Below, one piece after another: positions 1-13,600 of a stretch of DNA of 64,000 nucleotides (position 1 is the first letter of the stretch; each line of letters opens with the position of its first letter). The translations under genes and the position numbers were made by a program. The stretch comes from Membranipora membranacea. Taxonomy: Eukaryota > Bryozoa > Gymnolaemata > Cheilostomatida > Membraniporidae. The DNA lies in NCBI GenBank assembly GCA_914767715.1, contig OU612066.1:27316283-27380282 (forward strand), in the 5' to 3' direction. Below the pieces are notes generated by a model. The model saw only the letters and a program-made list of their open reading frames with translations, ran no database searches and was not told the DNA's origin.

Positions 1-70
1 GGATGCAGTTCATATAATAAAGCGCGGCTCAGTCGTTATAATCAGTTTAGAGACAAAGAAACCATCTTAC

Positions 71-1662
71 CCATCCTTAATAATTGGTTGAGAGTTGACT
101 CTATCGGTGGATAGAACATTGCAAGTTTGAGGTCTGGCTTTCAGTCCAAAAATATCACTTGAAGCATTAACGTGAATAATATCTCCCTGCTTGAATATGT
201 TTGTGGTTCTTTTAGACTTTGAGTTTGTGAAGCCACTAACAAACATAAGACTGAAATACAAAAAAAAACACTCCAATCATCAACAACAACAATAAAAACA
301 TTCTAATGGAAAATCAAGAGGGTGTCTATATATAAATAGTACAACTTCTAGATTTTAGTCACCTCACCCAACATAAATCAACCACCAAGTCATATCAAAT
401 CCAAATATGATAAGCAGCATTCAGAGTTCCACTGCTGCCTTTTGTGGGTAATGATGAGCAGTCTTTATCTATGGCTGTAAAGAAAAATATTTTACGTAGT
501 GCACTTGACCACTTGACCCAGTTCAAATGGTATTACTTTGATAACTTCAGTCCTAGTTAACTAATCGAGCTTCTCTTGGGTTCATTTAGTAACTCTGCTC
601 AATTGATAACAAACGTAGACATGAAATTGTATCGCTTTTACTATTTAAGATTACCTGATGACATCAATAGGATCACGTTCATCAATTCTCATGATAAGAC
701 GGTTTGGTACAGGGTCAAGACCTTGGCTGATGGTCTTATCTGCTGATAGTTGACATTGGAAAGGGATATTGATTGTGTCAAAAAAGCGCAAACCTCCCAA
801 CTTCACTTTGGAGTCAAGCACTGTATTTGAATAGATGACATTGTTTCCGCTCAACTGAAAAACAAGAGACACAAGCATGTTGTTTCAAATTTTTTGTTTA
901 CAATTCATTATATTTCTCTACACAAATCTTTACAAAAATCATTATTCCTAATGATGCTATCCGGTTAGCATAACTACATTATATCATATGCAGCATATTT
1001 ATGTCAGACACCTGAATCTGGACCAATGAGGAGTCTGTTGAACCATCACTCAATGCAAACTGAATTAAAACTTTCTTATCCGGGTATGACCTCGCACTAT
1101 AACCTTTTGATAACTTAAGTTAACTTTGAGTTTAAATGCAAAGAAAATTTGCTAAAATATGTTGGAGTTTCAAAACACGAAAGAGGATTTAAATATTGTT
1201 TAGGAGGCTCATGAATCAAATTTCTGCTATCATTAGAGAGAATATTAGAAAGAATGAGCATAAACATCAACTAGATTTCACCCCGTGGATGCAGAGCCTG
1301 AAACTTGTGAATGTGAATTTTAATTTAATATTAAGGCCAAGTGCAGCGATATTATTACAAGCTGGACATAAAAAAATTTTCCAAAAAATTTGTAGGCCTC
1401 TGAGCATGACTCGCATTAACTCTATGTCGTGTCATTTGCACAGGCACAACTATTCAATCATAATAAAATTCACATTGTACCTTTCGATCTGTTGCACATT
1501 TGTTGTAATCTGTGTATAACCACACATGAGTAGAGTTTGAGTTTGAAGTACAGTTCGGATCTTTCAAAGTCAAGTGCTCAGGTAAAATGAAATAATACTC
1601 CTTGCTAAAAGTCATGGTCATGCCATATGGGGATGATGAGCAGTCCAAATTAAATCCCTTGG
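71..1662 (-). CDS. ZP domain exons (three)
   Basis: Exons 1481-1662, 655-854 and 71-250. The first starts with codon-phase 1 and reads AKGFNLDC, then DPNC, then DYNKCATDRK. The second continues LSGNNVIYSNTV and IPFQC. These supply the four conserved cysteines of ZP-N and its YSN motif. The third carries ZP-C features: SGFTNSK, the GD(I)IHVNA strand, LKARPQTC and the IIKDG end, which is normally followed by Cys. The ZP domain is a polymerisation module of extracellular matrix and receptor proteins. A furin site and membrane anchor would be expected to the left of this window. Exon 71-250 ends with a GT donor, so at least one more exon follows. Confidence 0.85.
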
Positions 1663-4600
1663 CTAAAAATGTGAAAAACTTAATTAAAAGACATGTGAGA
1701 AATGTGAAAGACATGCAGACAAGCTGGAAAAACAGCTGAACCCCCACTACAAGGGGTCTCTACAATGAGTGAGCAATGGATGATCTATCAGTAAGCGATT
1801 GGGAAGTGATCGGTAAGCAATTGGTAAGCGATCGTCAAGAAATCGGTATATATGCACTAGCTATTACTGCCAGGCGATTGGTGTCTCAGCAGTTGTGGGT
1901 TCGATTCCCACTAGGAGAGCTTTTAAAGGTTCCATCCTCATCGAGCGTATACCTCTCCTATAGGTTAATAGGATAATAATTTTGCTAAATTCCAAAAGGA
2001 CTATGTTGCACCTTATTCCTCCTGATGGTACTCAAGCTGAATTAATTTAATCACTATCGAATAGAGATCTAGTAAATCAAGTGATCAGTGTGGCGGTAAT
2101 CTGATTGAGTACCAATATGAAATAATTTTAGTGACTTTAACATCAAGACTAATTTTATCATTCTTTTATGTTAAGGTAGAGACATGGGGGTCAGTAAATA
2201 TCGACTTTCTATAGACAGTTGGAAAGCTGCCGAGCTGCTGATTGCTAACAGCTCATCAAAAATGTGATTGAATGACGTCGCGCCATTTTATCAAGGAATT
2301 GAGGCCGAAAAGGCTGTTTTAGCAAGGTGGCTGACTGAGCTAATTTGATTGCTTGAAATTTCTCACATTCGAAGCTACTTTGATCAAGGAGTTAAAGACT
2401 CCTTGCTTTGATTAAGCATAGTATAAACGTGAAATGCGAACAGAATTTGGGACTACGTATTTAAGGGGCATTTTAATGTGTTTTTTTGGGCATTCTGTGG
2501 TGCACAATTCAGGGAAAACTGATATGCAACAGTGCCATTTTCTGTTGGCATTTCCCGTTTTCACTATGCTTAATCAAAGTGGCTTTGAATGTGAGAAATC
2601 TAAAAAAAAAGATTTGTCTGGCCTTTGTAATGGTCCTTTTGACAGCATGTTTGGCGTTATGGAAAAGGGACGCCAAATGTATCTACCTTTGACGGTCTAT
2701 GTTGATCTTGATAAATTTTTCATACTGCTGAAAATTGGAGTTGAGTGTCATTTCATTGTCACACACATTATGACGTGACGTAAAAAAAGCCTGTTTGGGC
2801 TTATCATAATAATTTCAACCAAAAATAAGGATGAACTATATCTCTAAGAATAAATATAACCTGTTTTGAAATTTCAAGCAATCATATTAGCTCAGCCATC
2901 CTCCACGCTAAAAACAGCCTTTTCAGCCTCAATTCCTTTATAAAATGACGAAATGTCATCCAATCACATTGTTTATGAGCTGTTAGCGATCAGCAGCTCG
3001 GCAGCTTTCCAACGATGTATAGAAAGTCCATATTTGCTGACCCCTGTGTCTCTACCTTATGCATGCCAACACTACCAAAAGGTAATACTGGTGCCTTATT
3101 TATGAGCATTTGTTGAGATATGCAGCCATGTAAATATCCAAAGCCACTTTTTGAGTGGCAGCAAAATTGAAAGAGTAGTTGCTTTTCCATGATAGTTATT
3201 CAGGGTTATACGCTGGTTTTTTGCAGCTGTTTTGGTTATTTATAAGCTATAGGAGTATTAGTACAATGAAAAATTGTACAGCCACAAATTCTGACATGCT
3301 TTATCAGATTTTGCAAATTTTCAGACCATTTCATTCTTTTTGTTGGATCATAATTTTCATTTGCTGGCATTTAAAACATCACCTTCGTGATCAGCACTTA
3401 TAAAAATTCACTCCCAAACCTCAATACTCCATCCCTTTTCAGCACAGTCAGAGAAATGCCCGGTTGACCATAGGTACTGGCAGGTATACTCTTACAAAGA
3501 CCAAATTGTTATTCGGGCTAGACATGCTTTACGAATAGAATTCAGGTTGTGGAAACAAGAAGTGAATATCTCCCACTCTGACTCAGAAAGTGTGATTAGC
3601 AATCAATGTAATGAAATTCACAAGATCTAAGCAAGGAGTTAGACTCTTTGATCTAAGTACTCAGCAAAATCACATTGGAAGCAATAGCAGCCTAAACCTC
3701 AATGTTATAATATAAAGTCAATTGATGCGTATAGATTACCTGTACAGCTTCCGCCATCAAATAGTGATTGTATGTAACCACTTTTACACGTCGCTTTAGC
3801 AGGAGATACAAAAAATTCAAAGAATTATTAGCCCCTATCATAATTGAGATGAAATTTTGAAATTTTTTACTCAATCTATAGTGAACTTTATGAACGCGGC
3901 ATATAGCTAACATAAAGAATTGTGACCTATAGTAATTGAAAGCCTTCTCACCCTTAGCTCTCAGCCATAGTCAACGGGAAGGTTAGTTGATAAGGCAATT
4001 AAACTCATGCCACAGGGATGCTACATTAGTATAATTAATGAATAATTATAGTGCGCCCTGTGTTGCTGTATTGTGCAATGTAGCTCAGATGTGTAACACA
4101 GCAGTGGTCCCTAGTTAGTCAGTGTGTTGGCTCCACCCAGCTAATCAGAGCCAACACATTGGCTTTCCCTAGTGTGTATTAACATTATCCTTAATGACTG
4201 AACATTTCCTATAGTTTAGATGACTGATGTTTGACAAATTGTGATTGATAGGACGATTAGCAAAACACGTGGATGAGCCGAAAATTTGTGGTCATTATTG
4301 CCTACATCTTCTACTCTCCTCTTTTCCCTAATAGAATCACTATAAGTTCATTGACGATATTGACCAATGGGCTTATTTACTTGGGATTCCTTAGATTGTT
4401 ACAATCATAACACACATATCACATATCTTTAATAGACAAATTATCTTTATTGTAATCACCATACAGACAGACCATGTGTGTATACCAGAAGTATACATAT
4501 AGTGGTTCTAATCAAATATATCAGAATGGCGACAGTTATTGATAAGAGATCACTCGATTAGGCTAGAGATATAGATGAAAAGCCAGGAAGGCCTACAGTC

Positions 4601-7600
4601 ATTTAATTATGTTAGAGACATATATATGAGAGTTGGGAAATTGAAGGGTATGGGGATGTAACGAAATGGTTGAACTGTCGAGCAGGGCACACCGTTTTAG
4701 GCAGAGAGGTTCATGGTGAAAGCCTTAACACGTTTTATTTAATGTTGTCTACATATTCACTAGCTCGTACTTTAAGGTTAAAAGATCTTTATTTACGCTG
4801 GTGCAGGTCCACTCTCTCACAAGTTGAACACGGCTCTGCTTTGAATCAGAAAACAAGGCAGACTCAGTGCCTGCACAATCCATAGCCAGCCCTTAAAAGC
4901 GTTCGGGATGGCGATCGCGGCCGTAGGCGGTCGTTAAGGGGGTGGGTGGGAAGCTAGGAAACTCCGTTTTTTGCAATTTATTACTTTTTTAACTTTAGCA
5001 CCTGCTTACAGCACTTTTGCCTCATCTCACAGAGTTCTAACCCTGTTTTTCAGATTCCTCATACCTTAAAACATGCATCTATGTTGTCCCATCAATAAAA
5101 TAACATAAATTTGCAGACTTATTAATGGTTGTCTTCTCCTATGTCTGGACATCCTCAGACACGGCACTTTTCGGAGACTGCTAGCTTGTTTACAATGAAT
5201 AAGACTAGTTATATTTTATTAGGAGTTATCATTTCGGTCAGATTTTATTGTCATGGGAAGACAACTATTTAATTAGCATGGGAAAATATAGGGAAAAAAG
5301 AAAACAATCTCATATCACAACATATAACATAGCCTAAGGACCATTTCTAGTGAGCCTTAATTTACATAAATCATTTTCAAGTCTCTGAAAAGTGCCGTGT
5401 CTGAACGATTAGGGTTTGGAGTTGTTTTATCCCACCGAAAAACCGATAGGTTTGGAGGTGGTATTAAGGTAATGCCCATGAAGCAACTCTCATAGGGGAC
5501 TTCTGACAACTTAAGATCAGTTTTGTCTATGTCTATGAGGTTGCATAAAAATGTTTTGTCTATGTGCAATCCTCAATCAATCATCAGTGCAACTTAATAA
5601 AGCCTAAGTACCTGGGCAAAATGTGTAAAATCTGCTTCAATAGAAATGTTGATGTTTAAATTTGCTCAAATAGAAATTTCTATGGCTCAAAGGCTAATAT
5701 CTAAACGAACAGTCATACCTGAGCAAATCATTTAAGCCTTAGTGCCTGGTCAAAGCTTTTAAAATCTGCTTTAATAGTAGTATCAATGGTTCAAAGCCAC
5801 CTGCTTTGATAGAAATTTCCAAGGTTTAAAGGCTAATCACTAAAGCACCAGGTCATATCAAAGCCCAATTTACGTAGTCAGGCTGAATAGCTCAGTGTGT
5901 ACTTACTGTTTATTAAGAATGTTGTGGGTTCGAGTCTCAACATGGTCAGATTTTTTTTCCAAATGGGTGCTTTATAACTGGAGCATTTTTACCGTAATCT
6001 TCTACTGCTATTGAGTTGTTTTCTGCAAGTACCCAACAGCTCAGTGAGCTATCGAAATACCTCTCTGCTTGCACTATTTTGCTACCGATATGCAAAAATT
6101 TCTGTGGTGAGAGGGCGCTAAAGCGCCACTTCCACACCCTCCCCGCCACGCCTACGGCATGTGGATCGGGCTGCGCCCGATCATTATGCTCATCTCTAAA
6201 AAGTCAGTGAGTGAAATTATTTAGAATATACGGCCCTGGATATACCCATTGTTAAACTCTGTGCTCCTAGGAGTTATCTTATAACATAATTGTCATGTAA
6301 TCTGCTTTACACTTCTCCCATGTGAGTTTAAATAACAGCAGCTATTGCTATGATTTCTTAATTATTTTCATTCATTCATGCAAACTTGTCACAGATTATA
6401 CTATTATTCCGTTCTCTTATAGTAGCTGCCCATGTACGGCCTGTCATAAGTTCAGATAGCGGCAATTGCAATCTCCTTATTGTGTTCATTTTTTATCTAG
6501 ACCAAATCGCCTGTATAACTTGTTGTGTCGTTGTATTTGTGACGTGTAACACCAATCATAGATATTCCTATTCGTTAAAAGCTTGCCACAGTTCTTTTTT
6601 TACCAGGCAGCATATATGACATGAGATGAATTATGTCTCAGTAACAATTACCTAATGGGCTGCAAAAAAAGCTGTGGGTTTAATTCTCAGACATAGTTGT
6701 GTTTGTGAGATATTGTCGGATTTTAGAATTTTACACCGCTAATTTCTATTGGGTGGAAGTAAAAGCCCTACATACCTCTAGATCAGCTGTCGGCAACCTG
6801 GTCTATTTTCCAGTGCGGCCTAATAAACAATATTTTGCGGGCTTATTGTGGCCTTATGCCTGAAAAGATATATATTACACATTAATTTCGATCCCCGTCT
6901 CGCATTTTGTAATCTTGATATTCAAGTATGTAGGTACAATATATTTCAAAATAGTTGCCATTCAGCATTAAGCATGTAGCTTCCAAAGCCGTTTCTAGAC
7001 ATAATCATCTTAACTGTATTGGTGTTAACTCCTTTTTCAAGTGCTTTATTTTCAAAATAACCCAGAACGGTGACCTTTGGAAATTTGAATAAAAATTTTC
7101 GTTAATATCATAGTAATTAGTTTTTTTAGCAAATCTGTCACCTTGAACAAGTTTACATGTTACAAATGCTCCTGCTTTATAGCTGAAGTGTTCCTCAGTT
7201 CATTAAAGTCAATTTTGGCAAATCTTAGGCTAAGAAGTTGTCTTCTCTTATTGTTGAAATTTGGTGGCTCATTTGCAGTATAGAGTTATCACCCCATCTA
7301 TCTATCTGTGTAAAACATTTTAGTTCCAAGCATGTGGCTAGACTGCTGCACAGAGTAAAGGGGTACAGAGTAAATTTTTTAACAATGGTCAAAGAGAGAG
7401 TTTTTTACTCCTTGGTCAAGGTACCTGCAAGCTTTGTGTCAAGGGGAGAGTTATGTGAAGCTTGATGCCAAAAACTCCTTTCATCTATTTGTCACAATTA
7501 TGGGGTTCTGGAGAATGAACTGAATTCAAAGTTTTGATTACAGTAAAAAATAGAATATGCAGGCTCTCCCATAAAAAATATCTTTTTGTACAGCCTTACT

Positions 7601-10600
7601 CCATGATTAGACTTGATGTTTTATGCTTAAATTACACCTAACTATTCTAGCTAAATTGATAAGGTGGGTATAGCTAGGAAGGCAGTATTGTGGCAGTTTT
7701 TACAATAGGATTAACTATTACAATCCTTGAATGATGCTGCCACAATCTATCTTTGGTCTGTGCAATCATTGAACCTTAAATTTATCGAAAGGGCCTCATA
7801 TCAAATGTATCTGCGGTCCATCGTCTACAGGGCTTTGGTTGGAACCCAGGTGTGCTCCGACCTGCCTGCAAACAGAGAGCAACCTGGCGCAGATAATTGT
7901 GGCCTGGCCACTAAGGCAACTAATTTCGCCGCCTATGCTCCGGGATGTGGCTTGTGACAAGACATCTGATTTAAATGAACCTTCAATTTTAATCAGGTGT
8001 AATAATGCCTCAATACATGAATATCATAGGAAGCAACAAGTCTTGAGACACAAAGATTATCCTCAGATTTTGATATTCTAATATTACATTGCCTTTAAAT
8101 CCTTTGGAAAAGATAAACAAGGCACAACAGTTACAAATTCTTTCCTGTAATGAAAGACAGAAAATGCAATACAACTGGTTTTTTACAATTAAGATTTCTT
8201 GAGGGATTAGAAAATTTACTCTGAGAAAACAATGTCTGTAATTGCTCTAACTGATATCTTCATCCAGCTTAGGGCTCAATTGTACTTGGATCGTTTCAAT
8301 GCACTGCATGAAGAACTCCTTCAAATTTTTTTTGGGGCCATCTCAGATTTGTTGTTTATCGAGGTAGCCCACCTGTTTGGCTAACTGAATCCTCAAAAGT
8401 AACAACATTATAACTTGTTGCAGTATAGATGCAGTCCCAGGGCTCCCTCTACTTGATTGTGCAATAACTCCCGGAAGAAGGTTTACCCGGCTAGCCATGA
8501 GTGAAGTGATCGCAACCTTGTATAACTTTTTAGAAGCATGGACCATGGTGTTGTTGAGTAAAGAGAGTGTGAATAATTGAATGTCGACAAGGTGTCATGG
8601 TCGATTGCAAAAACGTAAATATATGAGTAGCCAGCCACTAGAGCCTATTGATTCAACATAATATGATATGATATTTTAGATGCAATAAAATTGGTATGAA
8701 AAACGGGGCACACTCAATATAGGCCAATTTTTGTGTCAGAACTGGGGTTTCGGGCTTGGAATACTGGTTGGAAAATATGTTTGGACTGAGCAGGAATTAC
8801 AAATTATCTAGCACTGGGCTTCTGTAGGCACCCGGGTGTGCACCGACCTGCCTGCAAACAGAGAGCAACCTGGCGCAGCTATTGCGGCCTGGCCACTAAG
8901 GCAACGAATTTTGCCGCCTATGCTTTGGGATGTGGCTTGTGACAAGACATCTGATTTAAATCAACCTTCAATTTTAATCTGATGTAATAATGCCATAATA
9001 CATAAATAAGTCAACAAGTCTTGAGACACAAAGGTTATCCTCAGGTTTTGGTATTCTAATATTACATTGCCTTTAAATCCTTTGGAAAAGATAAACAAGG
9101 CACAACAGTAACAAATTCTTTCCCTGTAATGAAAGACAGAGACTGCAATACAACTGGTTGTTTACAAATAAGATTTTCTTGAGGGATTAGAAAATTTAAT
9201 CTGAGAAAACAATGTCTGTAATTGCTCTAACTGATATCTTCATCCAGCTTGAACTGCTTCCAATTTTGTTTGGAGGCAATCCCAGATTTGTTGTTTATTG
9301 AGGCAGCCCACCTGTTTGGCTAACAGAATCCTCAAAAGTAACAACATTATAACTTGTGGCAGTATAGATACAGTCCCATCCCAGGGCACGATTTTGAATA
9401 AATGTACAAATTCATCCGTAACATGAATGCTGTCAATGGTTATTTCAGGACTGCAATTCCTAACTGGTGATAAATACACCAAGGTCGACCATACAGATTC
9501 CAGCTCACTGAAAATGCAGCAGAATATTTCACAAAGAATATTATGTGTGTTATTAGGGGTAAGCCCTCTAGACACACAGTTATCATAATCCTATACACAT
9601 CCAGCATAATTACATTAGAGTTTTTCAATAATAAAAATATTGGGATGCTAACATTCGTTTAAAATTTAAGCTCAAACATTTGGGTGTATTTTGAAAATGC
9701 TATCATTGAACAGTATCCACTGAAAAAGCCAAATCCAAACCATGTTTCAGAATATAGAAACATACGAATTGAGGATGGTATAGCATAAACACCTCTCCCC
9801 CAAGCACCGTCTACTTGATTGTGCAATAACTCGCGGAAGAAGGTTTACCCGGCTAGCCAAGAGTGAAGTGATCGCAACCTTGTATCACTTTTTTAAAAGC
9901 ATGGACTATGGTTTTGTTGAGTAAAGAGAGTGTGGATAATTGAATGTCGACAAGGTATCATGGTCGATTTCAAAAATGTAAATTTATGAGCAGCCAGCCA
10001 CTAGAGCCTATTGATTCAACATAATATGATATGATATCTTAGATACAATATAATTGGTATAAAAAAACGGGGCACACTCAATATGGGCCAATTTTTGTAT
10101 CAGAACTGGGGTTTCGGGCTTGGAATACTGGTTGGAAAATATATTTTGTCAGAGCAGGTATTACAAAATATCTAACGCTGCATATATAAATCAAAGATTC
10201 TATCGAGGTAAAAGTGCAGATCTGACTGGCTAAAAGTGCAATACTACAAGACAAACAGAGCATCGAATCGGATATAGATTCTGGTAATTTCTGAATATGT
10301 ATGTAGAATGATGAAGATTAATTATTTTGAGGTATATAGTCATTCTGATAGAATTTGATGTGTCTGATGGGTCACCACAATCCATACTGAAAACTTATAT
10401 CAATCAACAGAAATGTTCTTTTGTTTAAGTTCAGTATAGCATCTCCATTGTCATTTGTAAATTGCTCCACTCCTGTGATAAAAGGCAATTAAAATTTGTT
10501 TGAAACTGTACACAATGGCATAGAAACTATAAATATATAGGTTCTTTGCACTGCCTTGCGCAACATTGTCACTGCACTGATGGATGAAATAAACACCGTA

Positions 10601-13600
10601 ATGAAAAAGTAAATCGCAATTTTAAATATGTTAAAAAAATATTTCAAACATGCCCTCAAAAGCTCATTTAGGTAATGTGATGAACTGATGCTCCAAAAAA
10701 AACCAGATCTCTCTGAGTTACCATGTCGAAATGTAGTTCTGCCCAAGCAGAAAAACAAGAACTTGGAGATTTTTTGTCAGATTTGGTGTTTTTTGCAGAA
10801 AAAAAGAAATGAATAGTTAGCTGATTGACTAACGATCCAGGTGACCAAATGTGGTTATCCTGAATTAAAAACTGTAGGAAGGAGATAGCTTTTGGAAAAG
10901 TAAGGAGGAGATAACTACAACTGAGCATTTTTGACTTTAATTAACTGAGTCCAGATCGCATCTAATTTTACAGGCATTCGCAAAAAACTTCCCCGTTGCG
11001 GAGGGGTGCCAGCACCCCTCCCACACCCACCCTGCCCTTTTCCATACACATGCAAAACTTCACAAGATTTTTTAAATTAGTATTTCTGTTGAGCTGAAGT
11101 TCCTTGCAACATACCACAGCTTTTACAAATAAATCTGTTTTAGTTTGTACATAGTTGTTACTCCGGTTCCGATTTTTTACCTGAAAGATATGTTGCGCCT
11201 TATTGTGTTGAGCCTGTGTAAAATGTGGGATTTTTTTAGAAAAAGGTTGCCCACCCATGTTAATCAATAGATACAACATACAGTGGTGCGCGTACCACTG
11301 CACAACACACAGGTCTTCAGCTAGAAACCATGAGTCAAACGCTGTTTCGAGGCCTTCTCTATTTGCTTAAATTCGGAGTTGTTTTTCCTCCAATGGACAG
11401 GGGAGCAACTCCAAATATTGACAAATGAATCGTATATATGTTCACTCTGACCAGTGAGCCATGAGTGAACTAAGCTATGATCTGTCCAACTGAGCCGAAT
11501 AGTTTTGCTCCTTTTCGGTGGTCTCTGATCTTATCAGTTCTAGTTATAACATGTGCTGGTGCGAATAGACATAGACATCTTATCCCCAACTCTAATAGAC
11601 ATCTTATAGGGGACTTCAGACAACTTATGTGGCAGCTGAGCCCTATTTTTGCACACAATAAACACCTACAGCTTTGCCCATCCAGCTTCAAATTTTGCCA
11701 ACTGAACTAGATTCATACCTGATCTTCTCTTTGGGAGTAGTATGAACAACAGCAGTTGATCATATGACATAGAAAACTTCCAACAGCCAGCACAAGAATT
11801 TTGGCCTTTTGTAGCCATTATTCTGAAAATCGCTAGATGCAGCTGGTCTGACCTCAGTGATTCTATCATGCTTGGTTTGTTTTGAAGCACTTTGATTGGA
11901 CAGTCACTCCTGAAAATTGCTAGATGCAGCTGGTCTCACCTATTTTACTGTAATATGATTGGTTTGTTTTGAAGCACTATGATTATATATTATCTAAATA
12001 TCTATGGTTTAAAGTTGCTCTATATGTATATGTAAAAGGACAGTCATACTTGAGAAAATCATTTAAGCCTAAGTGCCTGGGCAAAATGTTTAAAATCTGT
12101 CTCAAAAGAATTATAAATGATTCAAATCCTTTTTTATGGTTCAAAGGCGAATAACCAAAAGGTAGAAATACTTTTTGTTTAATTCTGAACTCGTAGGAGC
12201 CACACCCAAAACAAATATTCTACAGCCAGTAGGCCACTTGTGATTTTCATTTGAACTTGAATTTGAACTTTTGAGCCAAGAACTGCAAAATTTCAAATTT
12301 TAAGGTAATGCTTGCTATCGACAGTCAATACACCTTATAAATTGCCTAGGCTGAAATTCAAAGGGCTGCTCTGACCAAGGAGCAACAGCTCTGACCATAG
12401 TCTATTAATTACAAAGATATCTAGGAATTTTAATGATACTGAGTGGTCACCTTTGGTTCTGTCTATAAAAGAAGTTTCTGCAAAGTGCATTGCACTAGGA
12501 TGACGAGTGGATGACAGATGTGTGAGAACAAACTTTTGTGCATTTACACAAACAGCTTTGATGCTGATTTTTACATGAAACATTAGCTGAGGAATCAACT
12601 AGCAACAATAAACCAACACATATCAGAACAATAATTATCTGTTAGCTAAGAGGGACAGGTTGGGGGGTCGTTATGGGATTAGGAAACAGCCTTTCCAAAA
12701 GACGGAAGAACATGACTTAAAAGAATAAAATTTGATTGCCAGTCTAACTAATTAAGAGATACACATGAAGAAATGAGAGGTTTCATGATTCTTCTGGATA
12801 GATAGGCTCGCACAACATGTCATACACACAGACAGTTACAGCTTTACTATAAAAAAAAGCCTCAGCGGCAAATAGAGGATTAAATCAAATCTCTGAGATT
12901 CAAGCAGCAACCGCTATGTAATTATAGTTTTTAAATTTAATCCACGCCTAGTAAATATGCCATATCACAATTGTACATGGGTTTTAAACACTTACATTTA
13001 AGTTGCCTGCTCTTATTGGCATAATGAATAATATATATCCCAAGACCAATGAAATGAATGAGGCAGTTGTTACAATAATTACACCCTCTAGTGGAGGGAG
13101 AGTAACTGATGCACAAATGCAAGCAAATGGATCAATCTTGATCTAGCGTCACTCTGACAAATGAACTAAGCTCTGATCTGACCTCCTGAGCCGAACAGCT
13201 TTGCATCTTTTCTGCAGTCAACCATTGCCAAAGACCAAAGTTTTGGAGAAGACCTGTGATACGGTCCCAATATACCAACGATATGGAAGAGGCAGGTTTT
13301 CCAATAATCACCCATTATTGACACGCCTCAGTTTTTCACAGAACATATTGCTGTTGCAAACAAATCCCCTCATACTTTTCCTATCCCTACCTTCCACCGC
13401 ACCATTATTAGAGTTGGGTCCTGAGGTGTCAGTTCTAGTAATATATAGCAAGGGTGCTGTCAAATATTTGTGTTTATGTGTTGTTGATTAATGATCACAA
13501 ATAATGATGTTGGACACATTAGGTAAGATCAGTAGTAGTAAGGTCATTCGTGAACGGTCTAGTGATCCACAAGCACAGAGGGAGAAAGAAAGTAAAAAAG

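Noticed and set aside
1012-1113. 34-codon phase-0 open segment with splice-like ends between two ZP exons
   Set aside because: Joining exon 1481-1662 directly to 655-854 gives a canonical ZP-N (KCATDRK then LSGNNVIYSN). This segment would interrupt the fold, and its acceptor lacks a pyrimidine tract. A cassette exon remains barely possible.
2434-2778. 114-codon open frame on the plus strand
   Set aside because: It lies wholly inside the foldback MITE, resembles no protein I know, and has no splice or start context.
5881-5958. functional tRNA gene
   Set aside because: A- and B-boxes are present, but the acceptor and T stems carry mismatches. It is treated as a tRNA-like repeat.
11717-11804. 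hydrophobic minus-strand segment with a GT donor (KILVLAVGSFLCHM)
   Set aside because: Several frames are open, the phase does not fit the neighbouring exons uniquely, and the acceptor is weak.
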